Below are positions 36,286 to 44,599 of a stretch of DNA of 64,000 nt, in pieces. The stretch spans positions 181,477 through 245,476 of the forward strand of contig NZ_NIUC01000002.1 in assembly GCF_002807035.1 (NCBI RefSeq), given 5' to 3'. Origin of the DNA: Algoriphagus formosus (GTDB lineage: Bacteria > Bacteroidota > Bacteroidia > Cytophagales > Cyclobacteriaceae). The first letter of the stretch is position 1. The number at the start of each line of letters is the position of its first letter. The position numbers and the translations under genes are program-made. The notes below the pieces were generated by a model, which did not search any database, was not told the origin of the DNA, and worked only from the letters and a program-made list of their open reading frames with translations.

Positions 36286-37137
36286 ATGAAATCTCACGCA
36301 CTTATCAAAAGCCTTTCCCTCCTTATACTTTTCATAATCAGTTTTGCGCCATTCTCCATGGCTCAAACTCACCAACTAGCCACCTTCAACATCCGATGGG
36401 ATAATCCTGGCGATACTGGTAATCTTTGGAAAGATCGAGCTCCCCATGTAGCCTCTTTGATTCAATTTCATAAAATAGGAATCGTAGGGACGCAAGAAGG
36501 CCTAAAGCATCAAGTCGAACAGCTGAGTAACTCCCTTGGGTTTGATTATTTGGGAGTAGGCAGGGATGATGGCGCTCAAAAAGGAGAATACACCGCCATT
36601 CTTTATGATGGATCCCAATATGAATTACTTAAACAAGGTACTTTTTGGCTATCCCCTACTCCGGAGGTCCCAAGCAAGGGTTGGGATGCCGCGCTTAATC
36701 GGATATGCTCCTGGGGGAAATTCAAAAGCGCTGAGAAAGAGGAGTTTTACGTGTTCAATATCCACTACGACCATATCGGGCAGGAAGCAAGGGAAGAGAG
36801 CAGCAAATTAGTTATTCAGAAAATTGAAGAAATTAATACTGAAAAGCTTCCTGTAGTTTTATTGGGTGATTTCAATGTTACACCAGATAATGCTGCCTAC
36901 ACCACCATTACCTCCTCTGATGGCTGGAAGGATGCCCGTTTAATTTCCAGAATACCTTCCTACGGACCATCAGGTACTTTCACCGGGTTTGATTGGGAAA
37001 AAATGCCTAACGGAATCATAGACCATATTTTCGTGAAAGGTCAGGTTCAAGTAATCAGACATGGTATTCTAACCGATAATTATGGTAAAAAATACCCGTC
37101 TGATCACTTTCCTGTGATGGTTGAGGCCCAATTTTAA
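36286..37137 (+). CDS. secreted endonuclease/exonuclease/phosphatase-family hydrolase
   Basis: About 283 residues. The ATG at 36286 is used rather than the TTG two codons before. A signal peptide (LLILFIISFAPFSMAQ) leads into an EEP fold: LATFNIRWDN, GTQEGLKHQV (E metal ligand), YDHIGQEAREES, VVLLGDFNVTPDN (D-x-N) and YPSDHFPVMVEAQF (terminal D-H) are the catalytic motifs in order. It likely cleaves a phosphodiester or phosphate in the periplasm; the substrate is unknown. Confidence 0.88.
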   Translation: MKSHALIKSLSLLILFIISFAPFSMAQTHQLATFNIRWDNPGDTGNLWKDRAPHVASLIQFHKIGIVGTQEGLKHQVEQLSNSLGFDYLGVGRDDGAQKGEYTAILYDGSQYELLKQGTFWLSPTPEVPSKGWDAALNRICSWGKFKSAEKEEFYVFNIHYDHIGQEAREESSKLVIQKIEEINTEKLPVVLLGDFNVTPDNAAYTTITSSDGWKDARLISRIPSYGPSGTFTGFDWEKMPNGIIDHIFVKGQVQVIRHGILTDNYGKKYPSDHFPVMVEAQF

Positions 37138-37140
37138 AAT

Positions 37141-37542
37141 TTAAGGCTTGTAAAGTTTTAAGTCAGTTCCTCGCTGAATCAATTCAAAATCACGGTCAAA
37201 TTCAAAAATTGGGACTTTAAAGTGTATAGCAAAAACTGCGATTTGACAATCCATGCTTTTTCTAATGGAAATCCCTTTGGTTCTTAGAGAAAAAAACAAA
37301 TTTGCCGCTCGAAAGGCTAAGTCCTTGTAGGGTATATCCAGCCATATCAGCGCGTCTAAAAGGTCCCTCAATCTATCAAACTCGAACTCATCTTTTACCC
37401 CCTGGAGAATCTCCTGATAAATCGGCGGACAAATGCATACTTGATTTTCCAATAAGAGTCGATTGATTTCCTCTCTGATTGATTCATTTCCACCCCTGAA
37501 AAAGGAAATCCAAACACTTGTATCAATTAATACTCCATTCAT
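37141..37542 (-). CDS. vapC: VapC-type PIN-domain ribonuclease toxin
   Basis: A 133-residue PIN protein. Acidic metal ligands appear in LIDTSVWISFFRG (D at 7), EILQGVKDEF (E at about 44), KSMDCQIAVFA (D at about 98) and FEFDRDFELI (D at about 116). These are the four conserved acids of VapC RNases, which cut tRNA or rRNA. Its start overlaps the antitoxin stop by one base (TGATG), the usual coupling in vapBC modules. Confidence 0.88.
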   Translation of the reverse strand: MNGVLIDTSVWISFFRGGNESIREEINRLLLENQVCICPPIYQEILQGVKDEFEFDRLRDLLDALIWLDIPYKDLAFRAANLFFSLRTKGISIRKSMDCQIAVFAIHFKVPIFEFDRDFELIQRGTDLKLYKP

Positions 37543-37754
37543 CAGGTTTCCCGCATTGATTCCAGGTCACCTTCCCAAGCAATTTTTCCTGCAAGAGACG
37601 CTAACTCTCTTCTTTTCAGCTCATTGAGATAGGATTTCAAAGCTTTATTAACAATATTTTTTTTTGTCTTCAACTTTGAATGCAATTTAATTTCCTCAAT
37701 TAATTTATCATCTATTTCAATATTTGTTCGTATCATCTCTGTCTTCATACACAT
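37542..37754 (-). CDS. vapB: VapB-type antitoxin
   Basis: A 70-residue protein starting MCMKTEMIRTNIEIDDK. RTNIEIDDKLIEEI and NIVNKALKSYLNEL form a ribbon-helix-helix DNA-binding unit of the kind in VapB/DUF2191 antitoxins, and the C-terminal tail (IAWEGDLESMRET) would wrap the toxin. The start could also be the second methionine at 37748. It should bind VapC and repress its own promoter. Confidence 0.82.
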   Translation of the reverse strand: MCMKTEMIRTNIEIDDKLIEEIKLHSKLKTKKNIVNKALKSYLNELKRRELASLAGKIAWEGDLESMRET

Positions 37755-37820
37755 ATTTCAAACAAAATATACACAAAAAGAACCAAGAGCAAAAACTAAA
37801 ATCTCAAACTCTAAGACCTA

Positions 37821-39110
37821 TTAGGAATTCATAATACTCTCAATTTCTTCCGCTTCAATCGGGATATTCCGCATCAAATCGAAGTATCCATTTTCTTGGA
37901 TGACGATGTTATTCTCCAAACGCACCCCAAGGTTTTCTGCTGGAATGTAGATTCCCGGCTCAACCGTAAATACCATTCCCGGTGTAATCGGGCCATGCAT
38001 AGTCCCCACATCATGCACATCCAAACCCAAATGATGGGAAGTACCATGCATAAAATACTTTTTGTATGCTGGCCATTTTGGATCTTGGTTTTTCACATCG
38101 GTCTGATCGATTAGACCAAGCCCGATCAATTCGGATTGCATGATGAGCCCTACTTCTTTATGATAGTCTTGAATGTTAGTCCCCGGTCTCAGAATATTCA
38201 TCGCCTCTCGCTGCACACGAAGGACTGCATCATAAACAGCTTTCTGACGCTCTGTAAATTTCCCATTTACAGGAATAGTCCGAGTCATATCTGCGTTGTA
38301 GTTACCATACTCCGCCCCCACATCCATCAGCAATAAGTCGCCGTCATAGCAAGGGCGGCTATTCTCGATATAATGCAAGACACAGGCATTGGCACCCGAG
38401 GCGATGATCGGCTCATAAGCAAAACCCTTGCTTCGGTTTCTCACAAATTCATGCAAGTACTCCGCTTCAATCTCAAACTCAGTCACTCCGGGCTTCACGA
38501 ATTTTAAAATTCTTCGAAATCCCTTCTCCGTAATATCACAGGCAATTTGGAGTTGATCGATTTCAGCCTGCTCCTTGGCGCCACGGAGTTCATGCATAAT
38601 CGGAGCCAGTCGCTCATACTCATGAAGTGGAAATCGCTCCTTGCACGACTTGATAAATCGGGCATCTCGAGTCTCTACCACCACTCCCGCTCGGAGATGC
38701 TCATTTGTATTCAGGTAAACGCGCTCGGAAAGCGCCATTACTGAATTGAAGATTTGATCAAAATCTGAAAGCCAATGAATGTTTTTAATTCCCGAAGCTG
38801 CTTCTGCTTCTTCTTTGGTGTATTTATGCCCTTCCCAAACCGCGATATGTTCATTTGTCTCCCGCAGGAAAAGTACCTCTCTCCAAGCTGGATTAGGGCA
38901 GTCAGGTGCGATCAGGAGAATAGTCTCTTCCTGATCTATGCCACAGAGATAAAAAAGATCATTGTTTTGTCGAAAACGCATCGTGCCATCAGCGTTGGTT
39001 GGCATGATGTCGTTCGAATTGAAAATTGCGACCGAATCTTTGGCTAGTTTTTGAGCCAGTTTTTCTCTATTTCGAATGTAAAGCTCCGCGGAAAGTGGTT
39101 GGTATTTCAT
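37821..39110 (-). CDS. pepP: Xaa-Pro aminopeptidase (M24B, aminopeptidase P)
   Basis: A 429-residue enzyme. The N-terminal creatinase-like domain precedes the pita-bread metallopeptidase core with the five metal ligands: D in LLMDVGAEYGNYNADMTR (two aspartates), H in GTSHHLGLDVHD, E in FTVEPGIYIP and E in VRLENNIVI. It removes N-terminal residues that precede proline. The length and motif order agree with bacterial PepP. It is monocistronic. Confidence 0.92.
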   Translation of the reverse strand: MKYQPLSAELYIRNREKLAQKLAKDSVAIFNSNDIMPTNADGTMRFRQNNDLFYLCGIDQEETILLIAPDCPNPAWREVLFLRETNEHIAVWEGHKYTKEEAEAASGIKNIHWLSDFDQIFNSVMALSERVYLNTNEHLRAGVVVETRDARFIKSCKERFPLHEYERLAPIMHELRGAKEQAEIDQLQIACDITEKGFRRILKFVKPGVTEFEIEAEYLHEFVRNRSKGFAYEPIIASGANACVLHYIENSRPCYDGDLLLMDVGAEYGNYNADMTRTIPVNGKFTERQKAVYDAVLRVQREAMNILRPGTNIQDYHKEVGLIMQSELIGLGLIDQTDVKNQDPKWPAYKKYFMHGTSHHLGLDVHDVGTMHGPITPGMVFTVEPGIYIPAENLGVRLENNIVIQENGYFDLMRNIPIEAEEIESIMNS

Positions 39111-39311
39111 TGTCTATCTTTTATTTTTTTGATCAAAGGGATTTTCAGAATTAGCTCCGTAAAGCAGAATCTGGGATAATTATATTTGATTTGAAACAAG
39201 ACCGGGATAGAAATTTGTTTTCTTTGTGTTACCGGAAATTGAAATTGAAACAAACTTCTCAGGAATCCAAGTTTGTTTAGAAATCTTGGTTTTTGGTTTT
39301 CAAAATAATTT

Positions 39312-40538
39312 ATGCATCAGATAAAAGAGCTTGCAAACGGCATTCGGATCGTTCATCAGGAAGTCTCTCATACGCGCTTGGTCCACTGTGGATTTGTACT
39401 CAATATTGGTAGCCGAGATGAGACCAAGGAGCAGGAAGGATTGGCTCATTTCTGGGAGCACATGGCTTTCAAGGGTACCAAAAGACGAAAAACCTTTCAC
39501 ATCCTTAATCGCCTGGAATCCCTCGGTGGAGAGCTCAATGCCTACACAACCAAAGAAAAAATCTGCTTTTATGCATCGGTCCTGAAGGATCATTATTCCA
39601 AAGCTGCCGAACTGCTCTTTGATATCACTTTCAATTCAACTTTTCCAACCAAAGAAATCGAGAAGGAGCGACAGGTAATCTTGGAAGAAATGGCCATGTA
39701 CCGAGATTCACCGGATGATTCTATTCAGGACGAACTCGACGCTTTGGTCTTTGATAATCATGCCCTAGGTCGAAATATCCTTGGAAGAGAAGAGACAGTG
39801 GGACATTTCACCCAACAGGATTTCTTTGAGTTTATTGGGAGTCGCCTTGACACCTCCCAACTTGTTTTTTCCATTGTTGGAAACATTTCCTTTGCCAAAG
39901 CTTTGAAGATCATTGAAGGCCCACTTTCCGAAATTCCAGCCAAGCGAACTCTCTACCTACGAAGCCCTTTCAAGGGATACCAACCCAAGCTAGAAAGACT
40001 GAATCGGGATATCACGCAGTCTCTTTGTGGAATCGGAAGACCAGCCTATTCTCAGCATGACCCAAGAAGGTATAAACTTTACCTCTTAAACAATATCCTC
40101 GGCGGACCGAGCATGAATAGCCGCTTGAATATGGCGCTTCGCGAAAAGCACGGGCTTGTTTATAGCATAGAGTCTACTTTCCAGCCTTTCTCGGATGTAG
40201 GCTTTTTTGGGATCTTTTTCGGTACGGAAGAAAAGACCCTTCCCAAAGCCAAAAAGCTGGTTCAGAAAGAACTCAAGCGACTTCGGGAAAAAAAACTTGG
40301 CAGCCTACAACTGCATATGGCCAAGGAGCAAGCAATCGGTCAGATGGCGATGGCGGAAGAAAACTATGCTGCCCTCATGCTGGTATTTGGGAAAAGCCTG
40401 ATTGACCATGGCAAAATTGATCCTTTGGATAAGATTTTTGAGCAAATCAAGAAAACAACAGCTGAAGACTTACTCGAAATCGCGAATGAAATCCTAGACC
40501 CGGCACAATTAACCTCATTGACTTATTTACCCAATTGA
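39312..40538 (+). CDS. M16-family zinc metallopeptidase (pitrilysin/processing-peptidase-like)
   Basis: A 408-residue M16 protein with the inverted zinc motif HFWEHMAFKGT (H-x-x-E-H, about 48) and the distal glutamate in ERQVILEEMAMYRD. The second, inactive half ends with LTSLTYLPN. The family degrades or processes short peptides. It lies 2 bp before the O-methyltransferase gene, so the two are co-transcribed. Confidence 0.9.
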   Translation: MHQIKELANGIRIVHQEVSHTRLVHCGFVLNIGSRDETKEQEGLAHFWEHMAFKGTKRRKTFHILNRLESLGGELNAYTTKEKICFYASVLKDHYSKAAELLFDITFNSTFPTKEIEKERQVILEEMAMYRDSPDDSIQDELDALVFDNHALGRNILGREETVGHFTQQDFFEFIGSRLDTSQLVFSIVGNISFAKALKIIEGPLSEIPAKRTLYLRSPFKGYQPKLERLNRDITQSLCGIGRPAYSQHDPRRYKLYLLNNILGGPSMNSRLNMALREKHGLVYSIESTFQPFSDVGFFGIFFGTEEKTLPKAKKLVQKELKRLREKKLGSLQLHMAKEQAIGQMAMAEENYAALMLVFGKSLIDHGKIDPLDKIFEQIKKTTAEDLLEIANEILDPAQLTSLTYLPN

Positions 40539-40540
40539 TC

Positions 40541-41185
40541 ATGGAATTCATCGATCCGGAACTCCTAGAATATTGTGAAGCCCATACAAGCGAAGAAGAT
40601 GCGCTTTTGAAAAAAATCACCCGAGAAACGCAGGCCAAGGTACTTATGCCTCGGATGCTTTCAGGTCAACTTCAGGGTAAATTTCTAGAGTTGATGGTCA
40701 AAATGCATCAACCGAAAACCATATTGGAAATCGGTACTTATACCGGTTATTCGGCTATTTGCATGGCAAGAGGTCTATCGAAGGGAGGTAAACTCATTAC
40801 TTTGGATATCAATGACGAGTTGGAGAAAATGGTCAGAGGCTTTTTTGAAGAAAGTGGGTTGATTGCTCAAATTGACTACCGACTTGGGAATGCGCTTGAC
40901 TTAATTCCAAGTATTGAAGGTGATTTTGATTTTGTATTTATAGATGCCGACAAGGAGAATTACCTTCCCTATTACCAGCTCGTGATAGACCGGGTTTCAA
41001 AAGGCGGTGTAATACTCGCCGACAATGTACTTTGGTCGGGAAAAGTCCTTCCCAAAGGCAGAAAAAAACTCGATAAGGATACAGCTGCCCTGCTGGAATT
41101 CAACCGATTTGTACAAGAAGACCCACGAGTGGAAAATAGTCTTTTGCCCATTCGGGATGGATTGATGTTAGCTAGAAAGCTTTAA
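40541..41185 (+). CDS. O-methyltransferase (class I, SAM-dependent)
   Basis: About 214 residues. The SAM site is ILEIGTYTGYSAICMARGL (motif I, about 62-80), followed by FDFVFIDADKENYLPYY (the acidic metal/SAM loop) and GGVILADNVLWSGKVL, which match the caffeoyl-CoA/catechol O-methyltransferase family (PF01596). The ATG at 40541 is preferred to TTG 40535. The substrate is unknown. Its stop codon lies in the left arm of the palindromic element that follows. Confidence 0.9.
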   Translation: MEFIDPELLEYCEAHTSEEDALLKKITRETQAKVLMPRMLSGQLQGKFLELMVKMHQPKTILEIGTYTGYSAICMARGLSKGGKLITLDINDELEKMVRGFFEESGLIAQIDYRLGNALDLIPSIEGDFDFVFIDADKENYLPYYQLVIDRVSKGGVILADNVLWSGKVLPKGRKKLDKDTAALLEFNRFVQEDPRVENSLLPIRDGLMLARKL

Positions 41186-41359
41186 ACCCGAAATATGCAT
41201 TAGACTTCTTATTACGAGTCCAAACCGCTTCAAAATCAATCCGCTTTGCTGCATTTAGCTCAATCACCGTCCCGAGCAGTCGGGATGCCTCATTCGCTAA
41301 ATACTTGATTTTATTGCGGTTTGATCTCTCACTACAGATTCTAATGCATAGTCCGGGTT
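41185..41359. repeat. 175-bp imperfect inverted-repeat element (MITE-like)
   Basis: The ends AACCCGAAATATGCATTAGA (41185-41204) and TCTAATGCATAGTCCGGGTT (41340-41359) are inverted copies. Inside, CAAACCGC..AAAATCAA pairs with TTGATTTT..GCGGTTTG, TTTAGC with GCTAAA, and TCCCGA with TCGGGA at the centre. The whole unit can fold into one long hairpin. No ORF is inside. Confidence 0.75.
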
Positions 41360-41418
41360 AAAGAAATTTTAGGAATCATTTTTGCAGAAGGTCAGAAAGA
41401 AAAATCTTTACTGTCCCC

Positions 41419-42999
41419 ATGAAGCTGATTTCTCGCATCATTTTTACCAAAATCCTATTTATTAGCCTTTTTTCGAGTCTTTTCGCTCAAATCCCGCAGG
41501 TTCCTGCTGAGATGGAATTTGCCGATCTTATTCTTCGGATCAATCCTCAAGCAAGAAGGGAAATTCAACTCGATGTGGATGCACTTCATCGCAGTCCCAA
41601 GCACTTTCAGGTAAAAATGGACCGATTCAATTTATATCGTCCCATAATCGAACGGGAATTTAGGGCTGCAGGAGTACCTGAAGATCTCAAATATTTGGTC
41701 ATTCAGGAAAGTGGATTGATTGCAGATGCTGTCTCTACATCCAATGCAGTTGGATTTTGGCAATTCAAACAAGGGACGGCTGAGGAAGTATCTATTCGGG
41801 TAGATAGGCAGGTAGATGAAAGGAAAAATATCGTCAACTCCTCTCGCGGAGCAGCTTTGTACTTAAGAGGACACAATCGCACTTTTGACAATTGGATGGT
41901 ATCCCTGATCGCCTATCAAATGGGTGCAGGAGGTGCCAAAGCTTATTTCGGTGATCGCTATCGGGGTAAACGCATAGTCGATGTGGATCGAAATTCACAC
42001 TGGTATTTCAAGAAATTCCTGGCGCATAAAGTCGCCTTTGGGGAGCAGGTTTTTCAACTCACAAGTAATACCAATTCGCTTCGACTTGCAGAGGTGAAGG
42101 TAAATGGCCCTACAAGTTTGGATGCCTTGGCTAAAAAGTACAAGGTCAGTGAGGAGCATTTGAAGGAAATGAATAAATGGACTTCCAACGGAAAAATTCC
42201 CGCCGGTGGCCCCTACTACTTGGTTTTTGTGACTGATGATCAAGTAGAGTTTGAAACGGGCATCGAGCCTAAAAATCCAGCAAAAAGTAGTAATGCGGGC
42301 AAATCAAGCACCAAGTACAGCACAGCTAACTCCTATCCCCGCATTGCAGGCAACACTACCAAAGCATCCCAACCAGACCAAATCACTGTGAACAATCTAG
42401 ATGGCGTTCAGGCGGCATCTACCACCACACAGGATACTTTTGCTGAAAAGATCGGTATCAAAGAGAAGCGATTCCGTCGATGGAATGACCTGGAGCCAGG
42501 AGAGCGAGTAGAAGCAGGTGAATATTATTACACCGAAAAGAAAAAGGCGAAAGCTGAGGTAGCTACGCACATCGTTCAACCGGGAGAAACCCTCTGGAGC
42601 ATCTCACAAAAGTATGGAATCAAACTTTCGTCCTTGAAAGCTAAAAACCGTATCCGAAGAGATCAGGATTTGAAAGCTGGCATGGTATTGAACCTCCAAG
42701 AACACCGAAAGCGTGGCGAGGATATCCCAGTGGTACAAATTTCCAACCCTTCAAAAACAGTCATTGCCAAAAACGAGCAGCCTGTCACTCAGCCGAAGTC
42801 AAACCCGGTCACCTCAGCCTCTTCCAACCAGAAGGCTACGGACCCAGCTAGTTTGACTCATACTGTTTCTCCGGGAGAAACATTGTACGCGATTTCCAAA
42901 AAATATGGAGTGACTGTAGATCAACTCAAATCCTGGAATCGAATCGGAAGTCAAAATATCATTAGCGTGGGGCAGAAATTAACTATCTTCAAGCCCTGA
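41419..42999 (+). CDS. membrane-bound lytic transglycosylase D-like protein with LysM domains
   Basis: A 526-residue exported protein. A signal peptide (ending SSLFAQ) is followed by an SLT/lysozyme-like domain (about 75-200): EDLKYLVIQESGLIADAVST has the catalytic glutamate, and NAVGFWQFKQGTAE and SLIAYQMGAGG follow as in MltD. At least two LysM domains (HIVQPGETLWSISQKYGI about 391; HTVSPGETLYAISKKYGV about 477) and a third weaker one near 225 bind peptidoglycan. It would cleave peptidoglycan in the periplasm. A DUF3078 gene follows 20 bp later. Confidence 0.92.
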   Translation: MKLISRIIFTKILFISLFSSLFAQIPQVPAEMEFADLILRINPQARREIQLDVDALHRSPKHFQVKMDRFNLYRPIIEREFRAAGVPEDLKYLVIQESGLIADAVSTSNAVGFWQFKQGTAEEVSIRVDRQVDERKNIVNSSRGAALYLRGHNRTFDNWMVSLIAYQMGAGGAKAYFGDRYRGKRIVDVDRNSHWYFKKFLAHKVAFGEQVFQLTSNTNSLRLAEVKVNGPTSLDALAKKYKVSEEHLKEMNKWTSNGKIPAGGPYYLVFVTDDQVEFETGIEPKNPAKSSNAGKSSTKYSTANSYPRIAGNTTKASQPDQITVNNLDGVQAASTTTQDTFAEKIGIKEKRFRRWNDLEPGERVEAGEYYYTEKKKAKAEVATHIVQPGETLWSISQKYGIKLSSLKAKNRIRRDQDLKAGMVLNLQEHRKRGEDIPVVQISNPSKTVIAKNEQPVTQPKSNPVTSASSNQKATDPASLTHTVSPGETLYAISKKYGVTVDQLKSWNRIGSQNIISVGQKLTIFKP

Positions 43000-43019
43000 A
43001 ACGCGTCTGTTTTAATCCC

Positions 43020-44012
43020 ATGAACCGATTTCTTCTACTTTTAAGCCTTATTTTCATTGGGCTTGGGGGAAAGCTTCTTGCCCAAGACCAGCAGATTATC
43101 CCGGATACGGTTTTGATAGCCGGGGATACCCTGCTCATGATTGGGGATTCCTTGATTGTAGAAGAACCAAAAAAGGAGATTTTCTGGAAGACGGGTGGAA
43201 ATTATAACCTCAACATTGTACAAGTAACCCTAAGCAATTGGGCTGCGGGTGGAGCTTCCTCCTTCGCGCTGAATACCGGAGTTTCCCTTTTTGCCAATTA
43301 CAAAAAAGACAAAAAGGTATGGGACACTCAGCTTACCGTCAATCTGGGTTTTAGTAGGCAGAATGACCGGGTTTTCCCTACGCGAAAAACCAATGACAAC
43401 TTTCTTTTTGTGAGTAATTACGGTAGAGAACTCTCGGAGACGTTCTACCTTTCCACGCAGTTGGAAGCTCGAACCCAACTTTTGGAAGGATTTAAATATG
43501 CCCGCCCTTCGGGAAGTGAATCGGATACCCGCACAAAAATATCCGATCTATTGTCCCCAGGCTATGTGCAGTCATCCACGGGTCTCAACTACCGGAAAAC
43601 CTATGAGAAAAAAGGGAAACTATCAATCATCCTCTCCCCTTTTACAGGTCGTTTTACCATCGTCCTAAATGACTCTTTGAGTAATGCCGGAGCCTTTGGT
43701 GTGACCCCAGGTGAAAATGTACGAGCCGAGGCAGGGATGTCTTTGGCTACTTCGATCGCAGACTTCCAACTGATGGAAAATGTGACCTGGCGTGCTGATC
43801 TAAATCTTTTCTCAAATTATGAGCGATTCGGAAATATGGTTGTAAACTTCAACTCCATCATTCGAATGAAGGTAAACAAATACATCTCCACCCGAATAGA
43901 GACGACTTTGATATATGATGAGGAGGTGTTTATCAAGCAAGATGACGGCCCAGCAAAACAAGCTGTTCAGCTACAGAATCTCGTCAACTTTGGCATATCG
44001 CTGGACTTTTAG
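43020..44012 (+). CDS. DUF3078 family outer-membrane-like protein
   Basis: A 330-residue exported protein with a signal peptide (ending GGKLLAQ). The region WKTGGNYNLNIVQVTLSNWA then GGASSFALN is the signature of DUF3078, a Bacteroidota family with beta-barrel character; repeated aromatic strands support this. Function is unknown. It follows the MltD-like gene by 20 bp and overlaps the dnaX 3' end by 4 bp on the opposite strand, so the two transcripts converge without spacer. Confidence 0.85.
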   Translation: MNRFLLLLSLIFIGLGGKLLAQDQQIIPDTVLIAGDTLLMIGDSLIVEEPKKEIFWKTGGNYNLNIVQVTLSNWAAGGASSFALNTGVSLFANYKKDKKVWDTQLTVNLGFSRQNDRVFPTRKTNDNFLFVSNYGRELSETFYLSTQLEARTQLLEGFKYARPSGSESDTRTKISDLLSPGYVQSSTGLNYRKTYEKKGKLSIILSPFTGRFTIVLNDSLSNAGAFGVTPGENVRAEAGMSLATSIADFQLMENVTWRADLNLFSNYERFGNMVVNFNSIIRMKVNKYISTRIETTLIYDEEVFIKQDDGPAKQAVQLQNLVNFGISLDF

Positions 44013-44590
44013 AAGTCCGGGTCTAGGTCAAACTTCTTCGAAAACTCCAATAAGGCCGGATGCTTTTTGAGCAGATGCTTAAATTTATCCTGATCGGTGT
44101 AAAGCTTGGGCGCTCCAGCATCATCTTCTTCCTTGACATCCAATTGGATGGAGATTTTTCCAGCCCCACTTTTTTTACGGAAGATCCCAATCAAATCAGG
44201 CTTCATTTTTTCAGCAATCTCTTCCTGAACATGGCCCATGACTTCTATTAAAATCGTCCCCTCCTCCACTTTCTTGACTTGATGTAGGATGGCCAACTCC
44301 AGGTTCCGCTTTTCAGACTTCCAAAGTTCAATCACCTCAGGCAGATATTGATCTAGCATTTCCTGCGTAAATACTCCTACAGAAGTGGTAGGAATTAATT
44401 CTATTGGAGTCTTCTCCTCTTGGGAAGGCTCCTTTACTTCCGGCTTTACCTCTTTCTTTAAAAAAGTTTTTGCCTGGGAAAAATTCGTAGGAACCGAGAT
44501 AGTCTTTTGGACTGGAGTCTTTTTGGAATGGACTTCGGCTACTTCAGGTTTTGGAGTTCCGTTCGAAGCCTCAGCTTTGGGGGCTAAGCT
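44009..44590 (-). CDS. dnaX: DNA polymerase III tau-specific C-terminal part (read by -1 frameshift)
   Basis: Continuous with the gamma-coding frame after a -1 shift at the A10 run; it adds 193 residues. The first part is a proline/lysine-rich linker (KPEVAEVHSKKTPVQKT), and the last 116 residues (starting MLDQYLPEVIELWKSEKRN) form a folded domain of the type that ends tau and contacts the polymerase. If the shift occurs, tau has 573 residues against 381 for gamma. Reading this part as a separate gene from the ATG at 44359 is less likely because the frame is open back to the slip site. Confidence 0.7.
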   Translation of the reverse strand, partial: SLAPKAEASNGTPKPEVAEVHSKKTPVQKTISVPTNFSQAKTFLKKEVKPEVKEPSQEEKTPIELIPTTSVGVFTQEMLDQYLPEVIELWKSEKRNLELAILHQVKKVEEGTILIEVMGHVQEEIAEKMKPDLIGIFRKKSGAGKISIQLDVKEEDDAGAPKLYTDQDKFKHLLKKHPALLEFSKKFDLDPDF

Positions 44591-44599
44591 TTTTTTTTT
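44567..44599 (-). other. A10 slippery site and downstream hairpin (dnaX frameshift signal)
   Basis: On the minus strand ten As (44599-44590) are followed by GCTTAGC; AGCTTAGC (44590-44583) can pair with GCTGAGGCT (44575-44567) across a CCCCAAA loop. A slippery A run plus a close hairpin matches the known dnaX arrangement in E. coli (A AAA AAG) and Thermus (A-run transcriptional slippage). A sequencing error in the homopolymer is the main alternative. Confidence 0.7.

Noticed and set aside
44009..44359. The tau C-terminal segment as an independent 116-residue gene
   Set aside because: The frame is open back to the A10 slip site and carries the linker expected of tau, so it is better read as part of dnaX.
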